NCBI RefSeq assembly: GCF_001632775.1
Contig: NZ_CP015249.1
Coordinates: 1,654,686 to 1,718,685, forward strand
DNA length: 64,000 nt
Reading direction: 5' to 3'
Source of the DNA: Dokdonella koreensis DS-123
Lineage (GTDB): Bacteria > Pseudomonadota > Gammaproteobacteria > Xanthomonadales > Rhodanobacteraceae
In this document: positions 45,386 through 53,756 of the stretch, in pieces
How positions within the stretch are numbered: position 1 is the first letter of the stretch
Layout: each line of letters starts with the position of its first letter
The notes under the pieces: model-generated
Told to the model about the DNA's origin: nothing
The model's input: the letters and a program-made list of their open reading frames with translations, nothing else
The model's database searches: none
Position numbers and translations under genes: made by a program

Positions 45386-45784
45386 ATGGCAACCGAATGC
45401 ACGCTGGCGGCGCTGAACCGGCTGGATCGCGAGGATCTCGACGCGGTCCAGCAGATGCTCGACGCCTGCACGGCGACCTTGCTCGATCCCACGCTGTGGG
45501 GATGGGTGATCGGGCTGACCCTGGTCAGCATGCTGGTCGGCGCGCTGATCGGCTGGCCGCGCGGACGCTTCTGGGCCGGCCTGCTGTGGGGCGCGGCGCT
45601 CGGGCCGATCGGCTGGCTGATCGTCGGCTTCGCCAAGCCCAACCTCCCGGAATGTCCCGAGTGCGGGCATCGCAACGGCCGCGGCGCCAAGGTCTGCCGC
45701 GGCTGCGGCATCGACCTGCGCAAGGCCGGGCAGCGCTCCCAGCGCTCGGTCGTACGCGCCCAGGGGACCGGTCGGGGTTGGTAG
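45386..45784 (+). CDS. Small membrane protein with C-terminal zinc ribbon
   Basis: The product has 132 residues. Two membrane helices (about 36-56 and 61-82, LWGWVIGLTLVSMLVGALIGW and FWAGLLWGAALGPIGWLIVGF) are followed by a four-Cys ribbon CPECGHRNGRGAKVCRGCG (about 88-106) and a basic tail. The LWGAALGPIGWLIV stretch resembles superinfection-immunity or DUF-type small membrane proteins. The function is unknown. It starts 25 bases after gltX and ends 28 bases before zur; the zinc ribbon next to zur may be coincidence. Confidence 0.68.
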   Translation: MATECTLAALNRLDREDLDAVQQMLDACTATLLDPTLWGWVIGLTLVSMLVGALIGWPRGRFWAGLLWGAALGPIGWLIVGFAKPNLPECPECGHRNGRGAKVCRGCGIDLRKAGQRSQRSVVRAQGTGRGW

Positions 45785-45812
45785 AGGCGCGGGTGGTACC
45801 ATATCGGTCGCC

Positions 45813-46295
45813 ATGTCCAACCTAGCCAGCCAACGCCACGGCCGCCATGAGCACCACCACGATGCCGGCGCCTTCGTCAAGGCGGTCGCCTCCACCTGCG
45901 ACCTGCGCGGCCTGCGGCTGACGCCCTTGCGGCTGCGCGTGCTGGAGCTGGTCGCCGCTTCGCCGAAGCCCGCCAAGGCCTACGACCTGCTCGACCAGCT
46001 CAAGGACGAACACAGCGGCGCGGCGCCGCCCACGGTCTACCGCGCGCTGGATTTCCTGCTCGAGAACGGCTTCATCCACAAGCTCGCCTCGATCAACGCC
46101 TTCGTCAGCTGCCATCATCCGAACGAGGCACACCAGGTGCCGTTCCTGATCTGCGACGTCTGCTCGGCGGCGATCGAGGTCTGCGACGAGCGCGTCTCGC
46201 GGCTGCTGAACCTTCAGGCCAAGGAACACGGTTTCCGCCCGGCCGGCCAGACACTGGAAGTACACGGCACCTGCGCGGACTGCGCCAGCCACTGA
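45813..46295 (+). CDS. zur: Zinc uptake regulator, Fur family
   Basis: The product has 160 residues. The winged helix (about 30-95, RLTPLRLRVLELVAASPKPAKAYDLLDQL, PPTVYRALDFLLENGFIHKL) and a dimerisation domain with paired Cys (ICDVC and CADC) and the HHPNEAH metal region match Zur more than Fur. The N-terminus has GRHEHHHDAG, extra His that could bind zinc. By family, Zn-bound Zur represses zinc-uptake genes. The likely targets here are the TonB receptor and MerC gene diverging from the Zur box at 49497. It converges on a methyltransferase gene with a 2-base gap. Confidence 0.88.
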   Translation: MSNLASQRHGRHEHHHDAGAFVKAVASTCDLRGLRLTPLRLRVLELVAASPKPAKAYDLLDQLKDEHSGAAPPTVYRALDFLLENGFIHKLASINAFVSCHHPNEAHQVPFLICDVCSAAIEVCDERVSRLLNLQAKEHGFRPAGQTLEVHGTCADCASH

Positions 46296-46297
46296 CA

Positions 46298-47053
46298 TCA
46301 GGCCGGTTCGGCGGCGACCACGTAGTCCTCGCCCAGGCGCAGGCCGCCGCTGTCGGCGATGACGGCCAGCGCGCGATCCTGCAACGCCCGGGCCTGTCCA
46401 TCCAGCGCCGCGCCCAGCGTCCGGTCCGCCAGCCGCAGCGCGCGTTCCCGGCACATCGCGATCTGCCCGTCGACGAAGCGACGCCCGTAGCGGATCGGGA
46501 AGCGGCGCGCGGCGACGATGCGAAACCCGCAGCGCGCGAGCCGGTCGAGCACCCAGGCCAGCGGAAATTCCCGGTACGGGCGCTCGCCGGCCAGCAGCAG
46601 GCAGGCGTCGCGGAGCCGGCCGATCTCCCAGACCAGCCGTCCGCCCGGGTCGGCCGGCGCCGGCAGCGGCACGTACGGCTCCAGGCCGATCAGGTACAGG
46701 CGTCCGCGCGTGAGGGAGCGTAGCCGTCGCAGCAGGGTGTCCTGGCCGTAGGGGGCGAAACCTTCGACCGCACCGACCAGGTAGTCGGCCAGCACCGTGT
46801 CGAAGGACTCGCCGGCGAGCAGGCCCGGGTCGATCCAGTTGCCGACCACGATGCGATCGGCCGGCCGCATCGCCGCACCGGCCGCCGCACGGGCCTGCGC
46901 GGCCATCGCGACGGCCCCGGTGACGGCGGTCCAACGTTCGCTGCACAGCGTGGCCACCCAGCGCAGCGAGTTGCGGCCGGTGCCGGCGTCGAGCACGTGC
47001 CCCCAGGGGCGCTCGCCGTGCAGCTCGGACACGAAGCGGAACAGGCTCGACAC
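46298..47053 (-). CDS. Class I SAM-dependent methyltransferase, unknown substrate
   Basis: The product has 251 residues from a GTG at 47053 with a strong GAGGAG 8 bases upstream. The SAM motif is HVLDAGTGRNSLRWVATL (about 19-36), with IVVGNWID, FDTVLADYLVG (motif IV) and LYLIGLEPYVPLP following. The C-terminal part (FRIVAARRFPIRYGRRFVDGQIAMC) is not assigned to a family. It faces zur tail to tail; its start is 220 bases from the end of the TonB receptor gene. Confidence 0.75.
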   Translation of the reverse strand: MSSLFRFVSELHGERPWGHVLDAGTGRNSLRWVATLCSERWTAVTGAVAMAAQARAAAGAAMRPADRIVVGNWIDPGLLAGESFDTVLADYLVGAVEGFAPYGQDTLLRRLRSLTRGRLYLIGLEPYVPLPAPADPGGRLVWEIGRLRDACLLLAGERPYREFPLAWVLDRLARCGFRIVAARRFPIRYGRRFVDGQIAMCRERALRLADRTLGAALDGQARALQDRALAVIADSGGLRLGEDYVVAAEPA

Positions 47054-47272
47054 GCTGTCTCCTCGGAAACGCCGGCCGGCGCGCTGCGATGGGACGCGCG
47101 CCGCGCCGGGGCGACGGCGCGCTTGCGGGCGGTCGAGAAACAGCCCGCCAGCGCGATCTTTGGATGGGTCGCCCGGGAGCGACGGCGCGAGCCGTCGATC
47201 CGCGGAGCGGGGCGCGGCTCTGCCGCGACCGTACGAGTCGAAAAGGGCAGGAAGCCCTTTTTCGACATCCTG

Positions 47273-49399
47273 CTAGAAGAACGCGCGAACGCCGAACACC
47301 ACCGAGCGGCCGGGCAGTGGCGCTACGTCCTTGATGTAGGAGGTGGCCAGCCGCGCGGTCTGGTTGGTCAGGTTGCTGCCGTTGGCGAACAGCTCCACGC
47401 TGGTGCGATCGCTGCTGTGGACGGTCCAGGCGACGTTGGCGTCGACCAGGGTGAAACCGTCGGTCGGCGTCTCGTAGGCGGTGACGCGGTCCTGGTCGAA
47501 ATAGCGCACGACGCCGAGGCTGGCGCGCATCAGGTCGTTGCTCCAATGGATGGAGCTGCCGAAGCGCGCGGCGGGAATGCGGGGCAGGTTGCCGCCGCCG
47601 TCGTCCAGCCGCGCCCGCACGGTGTCGCCCCAGACCCGCAGGTCCCAGTGGCCGGCCGGGCCGCGGGCGAGGTGGAAGGTGGCTTCGGCCTCCAGGCCGT
47701 GGAAGCGGGCGTTGGCCTGGGTCCATTCGCGCACCGGCAGCCCATCTTCCTCGGTACCGGTATCGGCGAGGTAGATGTAGTCGTCGAAGCGGTTCAGGTA
47801 GGCGGCGAGCTTCGCCTCGACGAATTCGCTGTGGTAGTGCAGGCCCAGCTCGGCCTGGTTCGAGGTCTCCTTGCCGAGCTGCGCATTGCCGATCTCCCAG
47901 GTGCTGGTCGCCACGTGCGCGCCATCGGCGAACAGCTCCTCCTCGGCCGGTGCGCGCTGGGCGCGGTCGAGGTTGAGCTTCAGGTGCCAGGCATCGGCCA
48001 GGCGCCAGCCGGCGCCGAACGAGAAGCTGGTCGAGGTGAAGTCCCGCTTGCCGATCGGGTGGTCGTCCTCGTCGTGCGCGTGTTCGTGCTCATGGTCGTG
48101 CGGCGCGGCCGCCGTCGGGTCGAGCCGCGTACGGTCCACGCGCGCGCCCAGTTCCAGCGTCAGGCGGTCCCACTCGCGCTGCTCGGTCAGGAACAGGCCG
48201 AGGTTGTCGCTGCGCGTCGGCGGCACGAACGCTTCCTCGCCGATCGCATCGAAATGGCGGTTGGTCCCCTGCACGCCGAAGGCGCCGCGCCAGCCGGCCA
48301 GCGGCGCATGGACCAGTTCCAGGCGCGCCTCGTTGGTGTCGGCGAAGAACTGCGTCCCGGTCTGGCCGTTCTCGAACTCGGTGTGGTCGTAGACCGTGCG
48401 CGCGAAGCCGAAGCGCAGCGTCTCGATGCCCGCGAACGGATTCTGCAGGCCGCCCTTGACGTCGTAGCGGGTCTGGCGCATCCCGATCGTGACGTTCTCT
48501 TCCTCGTGCTCGTCGTCGCCGCCAGCCGCATGTTCGTGCTCATGCTCGTGGTCGTGCGAGTGCGTGCCGTTGGGCACGCCGTAGTCGGTCAGGAAGCGCG
48601 ATACCGAGGCGCCCAGGAAGCCCCAGTCGCCGAAGACCGAGCCGCCGATCGCGCCGCTGCGCGTCTTGACCGCGCTGTTCTCGAGCACGCCCTCGGGCGT
48701 GTCGTAGTCCTGCGTCTCGCGGTACAGGCCGTCGATGTGCAGGGCGTAGTTGCTGCCGCCGGCATCCAGCCGCGCCATGCCGGTACCGCCGTGCGAGACG
48801 CTGTCGCCGTTGATCTCGGCGCGACCGGTCGCGCCGTTGGCCGGCGCCGACTCGGGGATGCGGCCGTCGGCGACATTGACCACGCCGCCAATCGCGCCCG
48901 GTCCGTAGAGCAGCGTCCGCGGTCCCTTCAGCACCTCGATCTGGTTGGCCAGGAACGGTTCCAGCGTCACGGCGTGGTCCTGGCTGACGTTGGAGACGTC
49001 CGAGGCGGCCATGCCGTCGTTGAGAACGCCCACGCGCGGACCGTCGAGGCCACGCACGACCGGCCGGCCGACGCCGGGGCCGAAGTAGGTGGTCTGCACG
49101 CCCGGAAGGCGGGCGACGACGGCGCCGAGCGTCGCGCTGCGGGCGTCGTCCAGCTCGGCGCCGGAAAGCACCGCCACCGGTGCGATGACCTGGTCGCTGG
49201 TCTGGCGCAGCGGCGAGGCGCGCACCACCACCGCTTCGAGCTGCTCGTCGTGGTGCGGCGTGCCGTCGGCGGGCGTGGCGGTACCGTCCGGCGGCGCGGC
49301 GTCGGACGCGGGGAGGGGCGCGTCGGCGTCGGCCGCGATCAGCGGAAGCGGAGCGGCGAATGCCGCGGCGATGCAAAGGGCGAGAAGGGTGCGGTTCAT
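47273..49399 (-). CDS. znuD: TonB-dependent outer-membrane receptor, ZnuD-like
   Basis: The product has 708 residues. Signal peptide LLALCIAAAFAAPLPLIAA. The plug domain contains RLPGVQTTYFGPGVGRPVVRGLDGPRVGVLNDGM and EVLKGPRTLLYGPGAIGGVVNV. The barrel has long loops rich in His, Asp and Glu (HSHDHEHEHEHAAGGDDEHEEEN near 310 and APHDHEHEHAHDEDDH near 450), as in Neisseria ZnuD, which binds zinc on the surface. It ends on Phe (VVFGVRAFF), as barrel proteins do. The ATG at 49399 was chosen at the signal peptide. A Zur box lies about 100 bases upstream. Confidence 0.91.
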   Translation of the reverse strand: MNRTLLALCIAAAFAAPLPLIAADADAPLPASDAAPPDGTATPADGTPHHDEQLEAVVVRASPLRQTSDQVIAPVAVLSGAELDDARSATLGAVVARLPGVQTTYFGPGVGRPVVRGLDGPRVGVLNDGMAASDVSNVSQDHAVTLEPFLANQIEVLKGPRTLLYGPGAIGGVVNVADGRIPESAPANGATGRAEINGDSVSHGGTGMARLDAGGSNYALHIDGLYRETQDYDTPEGVLENSAVKTRSGAIGGSVFGDWGFLGASVSRFLTDYGVPNGTHSHDHEHEHEHAAGGDDEHEEENVTIGMRQTRYDVKGGLQNPFAGIETLRFGFARTVYDHTEFENGQTGTQFFADTNEARLELVHAPLAGWRGAFGVQGTNRHFDAIGEEAFVPPTRSDNLGLFLTEQREWDRLTLELGARVDRTRLDPTAAAPHDHEHEHAHDEDDHPIGKRDFTSTSFSFGAGWRLADAWHLKLNLDRAQRAPAEEELFADGAHVATSTWEIGNAQLGKETSNQAELGLHYHSEFVEAKLAAYLNRFDDYIYLADTGTEEDGLPVREWTQANARFHGLEAEATFHLARGPAGHWDLRVWGDTVRARLDDGGGNLPRIPAARFGSSIHWSNDLMRASLGVVRYFDQDRVTAYETPTDGFTLVDANVAWTVHSSDRTSVELFANGSNLTNQTARLATSYIKDVAPLPGRSVVFGVRAFF

Positions 49400-49496
49400 G
49401 GCGGTCGGCGTGTGGGGGAAAGGATGGGCGGATCCGATACCGGCTGCTGCCCGCGCCGCTCGGGTTGCGGGCGCGCTTTCGGTATCGCGCTTGACA

Positions 49497-49519
49497 GATA
49501 TGTTATACCATAACAATTC
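49497..49519. promoter_or_regulatory. Zur box in the divergent znuD/merC promoter region
   Basis: The sequence has a perfect TGTTAT-ACC-ATAACA dyad (49501-49515) flanked by GATA and ATTC, closely matching the enterobacterial Zur consensus (GAAATGTTATA-N-TATAACATTTC). It lies between the receptor and MerC genes. A rightward TTGACA (49491-49496) with ACAATT 16 bases on would put the box in the promoter spacer, the ideal place for repression. Confidence 0.87.
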
Positions 49520-49581
49520 AACGGTACGGCCAGCAATGCAGGAAGTCATGGCCGGTCCTGCCGGTGCGATCCTTTCCCCCA

Positions 49582-49600
49582 CATGTTATGTTGTTGCACC
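49582..49600. promoter_or_regulatory. Possible second, degenerate Zur site at the merC start
   Basis: CATGTTATGTTGTTGCACC matches one half (ATGTTAT) of the Zur consensus well and the other half poorly (about 10 of 14 core positions). It touches the ATG at 49602, so binding would block translation-start clearance. Confidence 0.4.
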
Positions 49601-49601
49601 T

Positions 49602-50048
49602 ATGAACGAGCCCGGCATCGACCCGCAGACCGTCGCGAAGACCGTCTCCCCGATCACGCGTGCTGCCGACCGGCTCGGTGCGACCGCCTCGTTCCTGTGT
49701 GCGGTGCACTGCGCGCTGCTGCCGCTGGTGGTGGCGGCGCTGCCGGCCCTGGGCCTGGGCATCCTGGCCGACCATGCCTTCGAGCGCGGATTCGTCGTCT
49801 TCGCCGTGATCCTCGCGTTCTCGACGATGATCGCGGGGTTCCGCCGGCATCATCACCTGCGCGCGTTCTGGTTCCTGGTGCCCGGCGTCGTGCTGCTGCT
49901 GACCGGCGTGGCGATCGACCTGGAGCATGCCGGCAATCTGCACGCCGTGCTGCTCGCTGCCGGCGGCACCCTCGTCGCCATCGCGCACATCGTCAACCTG
50001 CGCATGGGGCATTGGGGCCACGTCCACAGCGCCTACTGCCGGCACTAG
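49602..50048 (+). CDS. MerC-domain membrane protein
   Basis: The product has 148 residues with four predicted membrane helices. The MerC landmark is the Cys pair in ASFLCAVHCALLPLVV (about 31-36). A His-rich loop RRHHHLRAF and a terminal MGHWGHVHSAYCRH add metal-binding potential. Classical MerC moves Hg(II); Zur-linked MerC homologues are thought to act in zinc entry or trafficking, which fits this context but is an inference. It diverges from the znuD-like receptor with the Zur box between them. Confidence 0.83.
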   Translation: MNEPGIDPQTVAKTVSPITRAADRLGATASFLCAVHCALLPLVVAALPALGLGILADHAFERGFVVFAVILAFSTMIAGFRRHHHLRAFWFLVPGVVLLLTGVAIDLEHAGNLHAVLLAAGGTLVAIAHIVNLRMGHWGHVHSAYCRH

Positions 50049-50165
50049 GGCGTGTCATTAATCCCCCGGTAGGCCGCGCCGTTCGTGCAGCGTTCGGGAC
50101 ACGCAAGAGCGATGACGTGGCGGCCGTTGCGTGCCGGACGACGGCCTGGCGCGCGATTGTGTAAC

Positions 50166-50194
50166 GCGGCGGCATGAATCCAGAATGCCGCCGC
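50166..50194 (+). promoter_or_regulatory. Perfect hairpin immediately before the CDF start codon
   Basis: GCGGCGGCAT (50166-50175) and ATGCCGCCGC (50185-50194) form a perfect 10-bp stem with a 9-base loop. The ATG at 50195 begins on the next base. No Shine-Dalgarno sequence is visible nearby. The alternative ATG at 50174 lies inside the stem. Confidence 0.7.
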
Positions 50195-51193
50195 ATGAGC
50201 TCGCATCACCACCACCATCACCACGCGCATCACGAGGGGCACGGCCACGCCGGGGACGGCATGGGTACCGGGCGCCTCGGCGGCGACCGGCGTGCGCGCC
50301 GGCTGCTGTTCGCGTTCGCGCTGACGACGATCACCCTGGTCGTCGAGGCGATCGGTGGCATCGTGTCCGGCTCGCTGGCGCTGCTGGCCGATGCCGCGCA
50401 CATGCTGGTCGACGCGGCGGCGCTGCTGTTCGCCTGGCTCGGCGTGTTGTTCGCACGACGTCCGGCCGACGCCCGGCGCAGTTTCGGCTATGCGCGGCTG
50501 GAAGTGCTGGTCGGCTACACCAACGCGCTGTCGCAGATCCTGCTGGTGGCCTGGATCCTGTTCGAGGCGGCGCATCGCTTCCTCGACCCGCAGCCGATCC
50601 TGTCCGGCACGATGCTGGTGGTGGCTCTGGTGGGCCTGCTGGTCAACGCCATCGTGCTGGCGGTGCTCGGCGGCCACGACCACGACGACGTCAACACGGC
50701 CGGCGCCCGCCTGCACGTGCTCGGCGACCTGCTCGGCTCGGTCGGCGCGGTGAGCGCCGCGCTGCTGATCCGCTGGCTCGATTGGCTCTGGGCCGACCCG
50801 GTGATCTCGGTCCTGGTCTCGCTGCTGATCCTCAACAGCGCCTGGCGCCTGTTGCGCCGCTGCGCCCACATCCTGCTCGAGGGCGTTCCCGAAGGCCTGG
50901 AAGTGGCGGCGGTATCGCGGCTGCTCGAACAGGAGGTCGGCGACGTGCAGGGCATCCATCACGTGCACGTCTGGCAGCTGGCCGGCGGCAGCCGCCTGGC
51001 GACCCTGCACGCGCGGCTGGCCGACGGTGCGGTCGCCGACCGGGCCATCCACACGATCCAGGCGACGCTGCGCGACCGCTTCGGCATCAGCCACGCGACG
51101 ATCCAGCTGGAAACCGCCGCCTGCCGGAACGACGGCTGCGCCGGCCCGCCCGACGGCGGCTGCGCGGGCGCCCCGCGCCCGGGCGTCCTTTGA
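50195..51193 (+). CDS. Cation diffusion facilitator (ZitB/CzcD-like zinc exporter)
   Basis: The product has 332 residues (339 if the ATG at 50174 is used). The N-terminus is a seven-His run within SSHHHHHHHAHHEGHGHAGD. Six membrane helices follow. Transport-site pairs are H-x3-D in ADAAHMLVDAAALL (helix 2) and H-x3-D in LHVLGDLLGS (helix 5). The cytoplasmic C-terminal domain has GIHHVHVWQLAGG. The Zn/Cd/Co-proton antiport is a family inference. A Cys-containing tail (CRNDGCAGPPDGGCAG) is unusual. Placement beside the Zur-controlled pair gives an uptake/export cluster. The start is ambiguous because of the hairpin. Confidence 0.92.
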   Translation: MSSHHHHHHHAHHEGHGHAGDGMGTGRLGGDRRARRLLFAFALTTITLVVEAIGGIVSGSLALLADAAHMLVDAAALLFAWLGVLFARRPADARRSFGYARLEVLVGYTNALSQILLVAWILFEAAHRFLDPQPILSGTMLVVALVGLLVNAIVLAVLGGHDHDDVNTAGARLHVLGDLLGSVGAVSAALLIRWLDWLWADPVISVLVSLLILNSAWRLLRRCAHILLEGVPEGLEVAAVSRLLEQEVGDVQGIHHVHVWQLAGGSRLATLHARLADGAVADRAIHTIQATLRDRFGISHATIQLETAACRNDGCAGPPDGGCAGAPRPGVL

Positions 51194-51254
51194 GATTCGC
51201 CGCGACGCTGCTATCCTGGGCGACTTTCGCATCCACAGTATCCAGGAGTCCCTG

Positions 51255-51437
51255 ATGGGCCGAGGTGACCGCAAGACCCGTAAGGGAAAGATTGCCATCC
51301 GCAGCTACGGCAACGTCCGTCCGCACGCCGCCAAGTCGGCCGCGACCGGTACCGCTGCGCCGAAGCCGGCCGTGAAGACCGCCGTCAAGAAGGCGGCCGC
51401 TCCGGTGCGCAAGACGGCGGCCAAGAAGTCGGCCTGA
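51255..51437 (+). CDS. 30S ribosomal protein bTHX with Lys/Ala tail
   Basis: The product has 60 residues. The first 25 (MGRGDRKTRKGKIAIRSYGNVRP) match the Thx family of small, very basic 30S proteins. The remaining 35 form a Lys/Ala/Pro tail (KPAVKTAVKKAAAPVRKTAAKKSA), histone-H1-like and longer than in Thermus Thx (about 26 residues). CAGGAG precedes the ATG by 7 bases and a strong terminator follows. Confidence 0.85.
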   Translation: MGRGDRKTRKGKIAIRSYGNVRPHAAKSAATGTAAPKPAVKTAVKKAAAPVRKTAAKKSA

Positions 51438-51462
51438 AGCGGCCCGGCTTTCCCGCTCGTGG

Positions 51463-51492
51463 AAATCCCCGCTGCGGCGGGGATTTTCGTTT
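51463..51492 (+). terminator. Terminator after bTHX gene
   Basis: A perfect 10-bp stem (51463-51472 with 51477-51486, loop TGCG) begins with AAA and ends with TTTT then CGTTT. The A/T ends make it usable from both sides, so it may also serve the leftward patatin gene that ends at 51499. Confidence 0.9.
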
Positions 51493-51498
51493 CCGGGT

Positions 51499-52467
51499 TC
51501 AGCCGATCGCGGCCGGATGATCGCGGCCGGACGTGAGCCAGTCCTCGGCGCAGCGGCGTCCCTGCTCGCGCAGTTCCTCGAGGAAGGCCAGTCGCGTATT
51601 GATCCGGCTTTCCAGGTGATAGCCGTCGAGCGAGTCGCCGGGCTCGATCAGGTGCGTGCGCAGCGTCTTGAAGCGGTGGCCCAGCCAGGTCAGCGGATAC
51701 GCGCCGGCGAGGGCTTCGCGGGCGCGCCGCAAGGCTTCCAGCTCACGCAGGAAGGTCGTCGAGAAACTCAATTCAGCCACCCGCGTGGCGATCTCGGCCG
51801 GCGTGACCGGCAGCCGCGCGCGCGACAGCGGCTGCACCAGCACGCACAGGATGTCGTTGCTGGCGTGCCGGTAGACCAGCGGCTCCAGCGCCGGATTGCC
51901 GGCCCAGCCGCCGTCCCAGTAATGCTCGCCGTCGATCTCCACCGGGGCGAACAGCTGCGGCAGGCAGGTGGAGGCCAGCGCGGCCTCGACGCTCAGCCGC
52001 TCCTGGCCGAACAGTTCCAGCGCGCCGTCGCGTACGCGGGTGGCGGCGACGTAGATCGCGAACGGCGCTTCGCGGCGCAGGCGTTCGAAGTCGAACAGTT
52101 GCTCGGCGATGTCGCGGATCGGGTTGAAGCCGAGCGGATTGAACTGCTCGGGCGTCAGGTAGCGGCCCAGCCCCAGCCAGGTGTCGCGGCCGCCCGGTGC
52201 GACCTGGAACGCCCAGCGCGTCAGGCTGGTGCGGTTGGCCGTGCTTTCCCACAGCGCGCGCAGGCAGGTACGCGCGCCTTCGCGGCCGCCGTCCATCCAG
52301 CCTTGCGCGAGCGCCAGGGCGTTGAGTGCGCCGCTGCTGGTCGCGCTGACCGCCTCGACCGTGAAGTCCGGCTCGTCGAGCAGACGGTCGAGCACGCCCC
52401 AGGTGAATGCGCCGTGCGCGCCGCCGCCCTGCAGTGCCAAGGCCAGCGGCGGCAGCGGGGCGCTCAC
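51499..52467 (-). CDS. Patatin-like phospholipase
   Basis: The product has 322 residues from a GTG at 52467. Catalytic dyad motifs: oxyanion loop [10 protein letters not shown] (about 11), nucleophile elbow ATSSGALNA (G-x-S-x-G variant T-S-S-G-A near 43), and the acid DGGWAGNP (about 190). There is no signal peptide, so it is cytoplasmic or peripherally membrane-bound. By family it is an acyl hydrolase. The start overlaps the hutI stop (GTGA, 52464-52467), so it is coupled to histidine catabolism for reasons unknown. The elbow lacks the first Gly (S in its place). Confidence 0.85.
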   Translation of the reverse strand: MSAPLPPLALALQGGGAHGAFTWGVLDRLLDEPDFTVEAVSATSSGALNALALAQGWMDGGREGARTCLRALWESTANRTSLTRWAFQVAPGGRDTWLGLGRYLTPEQFNPLGFNPIRDIAEQLFDFERLRREAPFAIYVAATRVRDGALELFGQERLSVEAALASTCLPQLFAPVEIDGEHYWDGGWAGNPALEPLVYRHASNDILCVLVQPLSRARLPVTPAEIATRVAELSFSTTFLRELEALRRAREALAGAYPLTWLGHRFKTLRTHLIEPGDSLDGYHLESRINTRLAFLEELREQGRRCAEDWLTSGRDHPAAIG

Positions 52468-53708
52468 GCGAGGCGCACGCCGCCGGCGTAGACCGCGGCG
52501 GCCAGGTTGCCGCCGATCCAGTAGCACAGTTCGGCCGGCCGCTCGACCGGCCAGAGCGCGAAGTCGGCCCGCAGGCCGGGCGCCAGCCGGCCGCGGTCGG
52601 CCAGTCCCAGCGCGCGTGCCGCCTGCACGGTGGCGCCGCGCAGGGCTTCCTCCGGCGTCAGGCGGAACAGCGTGCAGGCGAGGTTCATCGCCAGCCGCAG
52701 CGACAGCAGCGGCGAGGTGCCGGGATTGAGGTCGCTGGCGACCGCCATCGGCACGCCGTGGCGCCGCAGCGCCTCGATCGGCGGCAGCTGGGTGTCGCGC
52801 AGCGCGTAGAACGCGCCCGGCAGCAGCACCGCGACGGTGCCCGCTGCGGCCATCGCGCGCACGCCGGCTTCGCCGGTGTGCTCGATGTGATCGGCCGAAA
52901 GCCCGCCGAACTCCGCGCTCAGCGCCGCGCCGCCGAGGTCCGAGAGCTGGTCGGCGTGCAGCTTCACCGGCAGGCCGAGCGCGCAGGCCCGCTCGAACAC
53001 GCGGCGCGTCTGCGCCGGCGTGAACGCGATCGACTCGCAGAACGCGTCGACGGCATCGGCCAGGTTCTCCGCGGCGATCGCCGGCAGCATCGTTTCGCAC
53101 AGGTGGTCGACGTAGGCGTCCTGTTGGCCGGCGAACTCGGGTGGCAGCGCATGCGCACCGAGGAAGGTGGTGCGCACGCTGGCACCGGTGACCGCGCCGA
53201 TGCGCCGGGCGACGCGCAGCATCTTGCGCTCGCTGGCCAGGTCCAGTCCGTAGCCGGACTTGATTTCCAGCGTGGTCGCGCCATCCGCGATCAGCCGCCG
53301 TGCCCGTCCCAGCGATGGCGCGAGCAGGGCATCCTCGTCGGCTGCGCGGGTGGCGCACACGGTGGAGGCGATGCCGCCGCCGGCGCGGGCGATCGCCTCG
53401 TAGCTGGCACCGCCGAGGCGCAGCTCGAACTCGTGCGCGCGATCGCCGCCGAAGACCAGGTGCGTATGGCAGTCGACCAGGCCCGGCGTGATCCAGGCGC
53501 GCCCGGCCGATTCGACGCTGCGGGACAGCGCGTGCGGGGCGTCGGGCAGGCCGGCCATCGGGCCGGCGTAGACGATGTGCCCGTCCTTCCAGCCGAGCGC
53601 GGCGTCCTCGATGGCGCCATACGGTTGACCGGTGTCGGCCAGGGTCGCCAGCCGCGCGTCGAGCAGCAGTCCGTCCCAGGTGGGTGATCCGGCGTTCTCG
53701 GTTGTCAT
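52464..53708 (-). CDS. hutI: Imidazolonepropionase
   Basis: HutI opens the imidazolone ring to give N-formimino-L-glutamate, the third histidine-catabolic step. The 414-residue amidohydrolase has [13 protein letters not shown] (metal HxH), the EIKSGYGLD motif, [18 protein letters not shown] (metal His) and SDLNPGTSP (metal Asp). It diverges from hutF with an 81-base intergenic region holding two perfect palindromes. hutH and hutU are not in the window. Confidence 0.95.
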   Translation of the reverse strand: MTTENAGSPTWDGLLLDARLATLADTGQPYGAIEDAALGWKDGHIVYAGPMAGLPDAPHALSRSVESAGRAWITPGLVDCHTHLVFGGDRAHEFELRLGGASYEAIARAGGGIASTVCATRAADEDALLAPSLGRARRLIADGATTLEIKSGYGLDLASERKMLRVARRIGAVTGASVRTTFLGAHALPPEFAGQQDAYVDHLCETMLPAIAAENLADAVDAFCESIAFTPAQTRRVFERACALGLPVKLHADQLSDLGGAALSAEFGGLSADHIEHTGEAGVRAMAAAGTVAVLLPGAFYALRDTQLPPIEALRRHGVPMAVASDLNPGTSPLLSLRLAMNLACTLFRLTPEEALRGATVQAARALGLADRGRLAPGLRADFALWPVERPAELCYWIGGNLAAAVYAGGVRLA

Positions 53709-53730
53709 GCGGCGATTATCGCAGAGCCTC

Positions 53731-53742
53731 CCGCACGTGCGG
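53731..53742. promoter_or_regulatory. 12-bp palindrome between hutI and hutF
   Basis: CCGCACGTGCGG is self-complementary. It sits in the divergent promoter region and could be an operator for a hut regulator. Confidence 0.4.
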
Positions 53743-53756
53743 CGTGTCAGAATCCG

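Noticed and set aside
42601-45723. Leftward open frame of 1040 codons opposite ybhN and gltX
   Set aside because: Antisense to gltX with intact synthetase motifs; low-complexity composition.
46997-49513. Rightward open frame of 838 codons opposite the TonB receptor
   Set aside because: Val/Gln/Arg-rich shadow frame; the opposite strand has a complete receptor with signal peptide and terminal Phe.
50203-50232. Simple CAC/CAT repeat read as a microsatellite
   Set aside because: The triplets are in frame and encode the His-rich N-terminus of the CDF protein, a common family feature.
52303-52345. Frameshift or inactivation in the patatin-like gene, because of the unusual nucleophile elbow
   Set aside because: The frame is continuous, the DGGWAGNP acid motif and oxyanion loop are intact, and the catalytic Ser is retained; only the flanking Gly differs.
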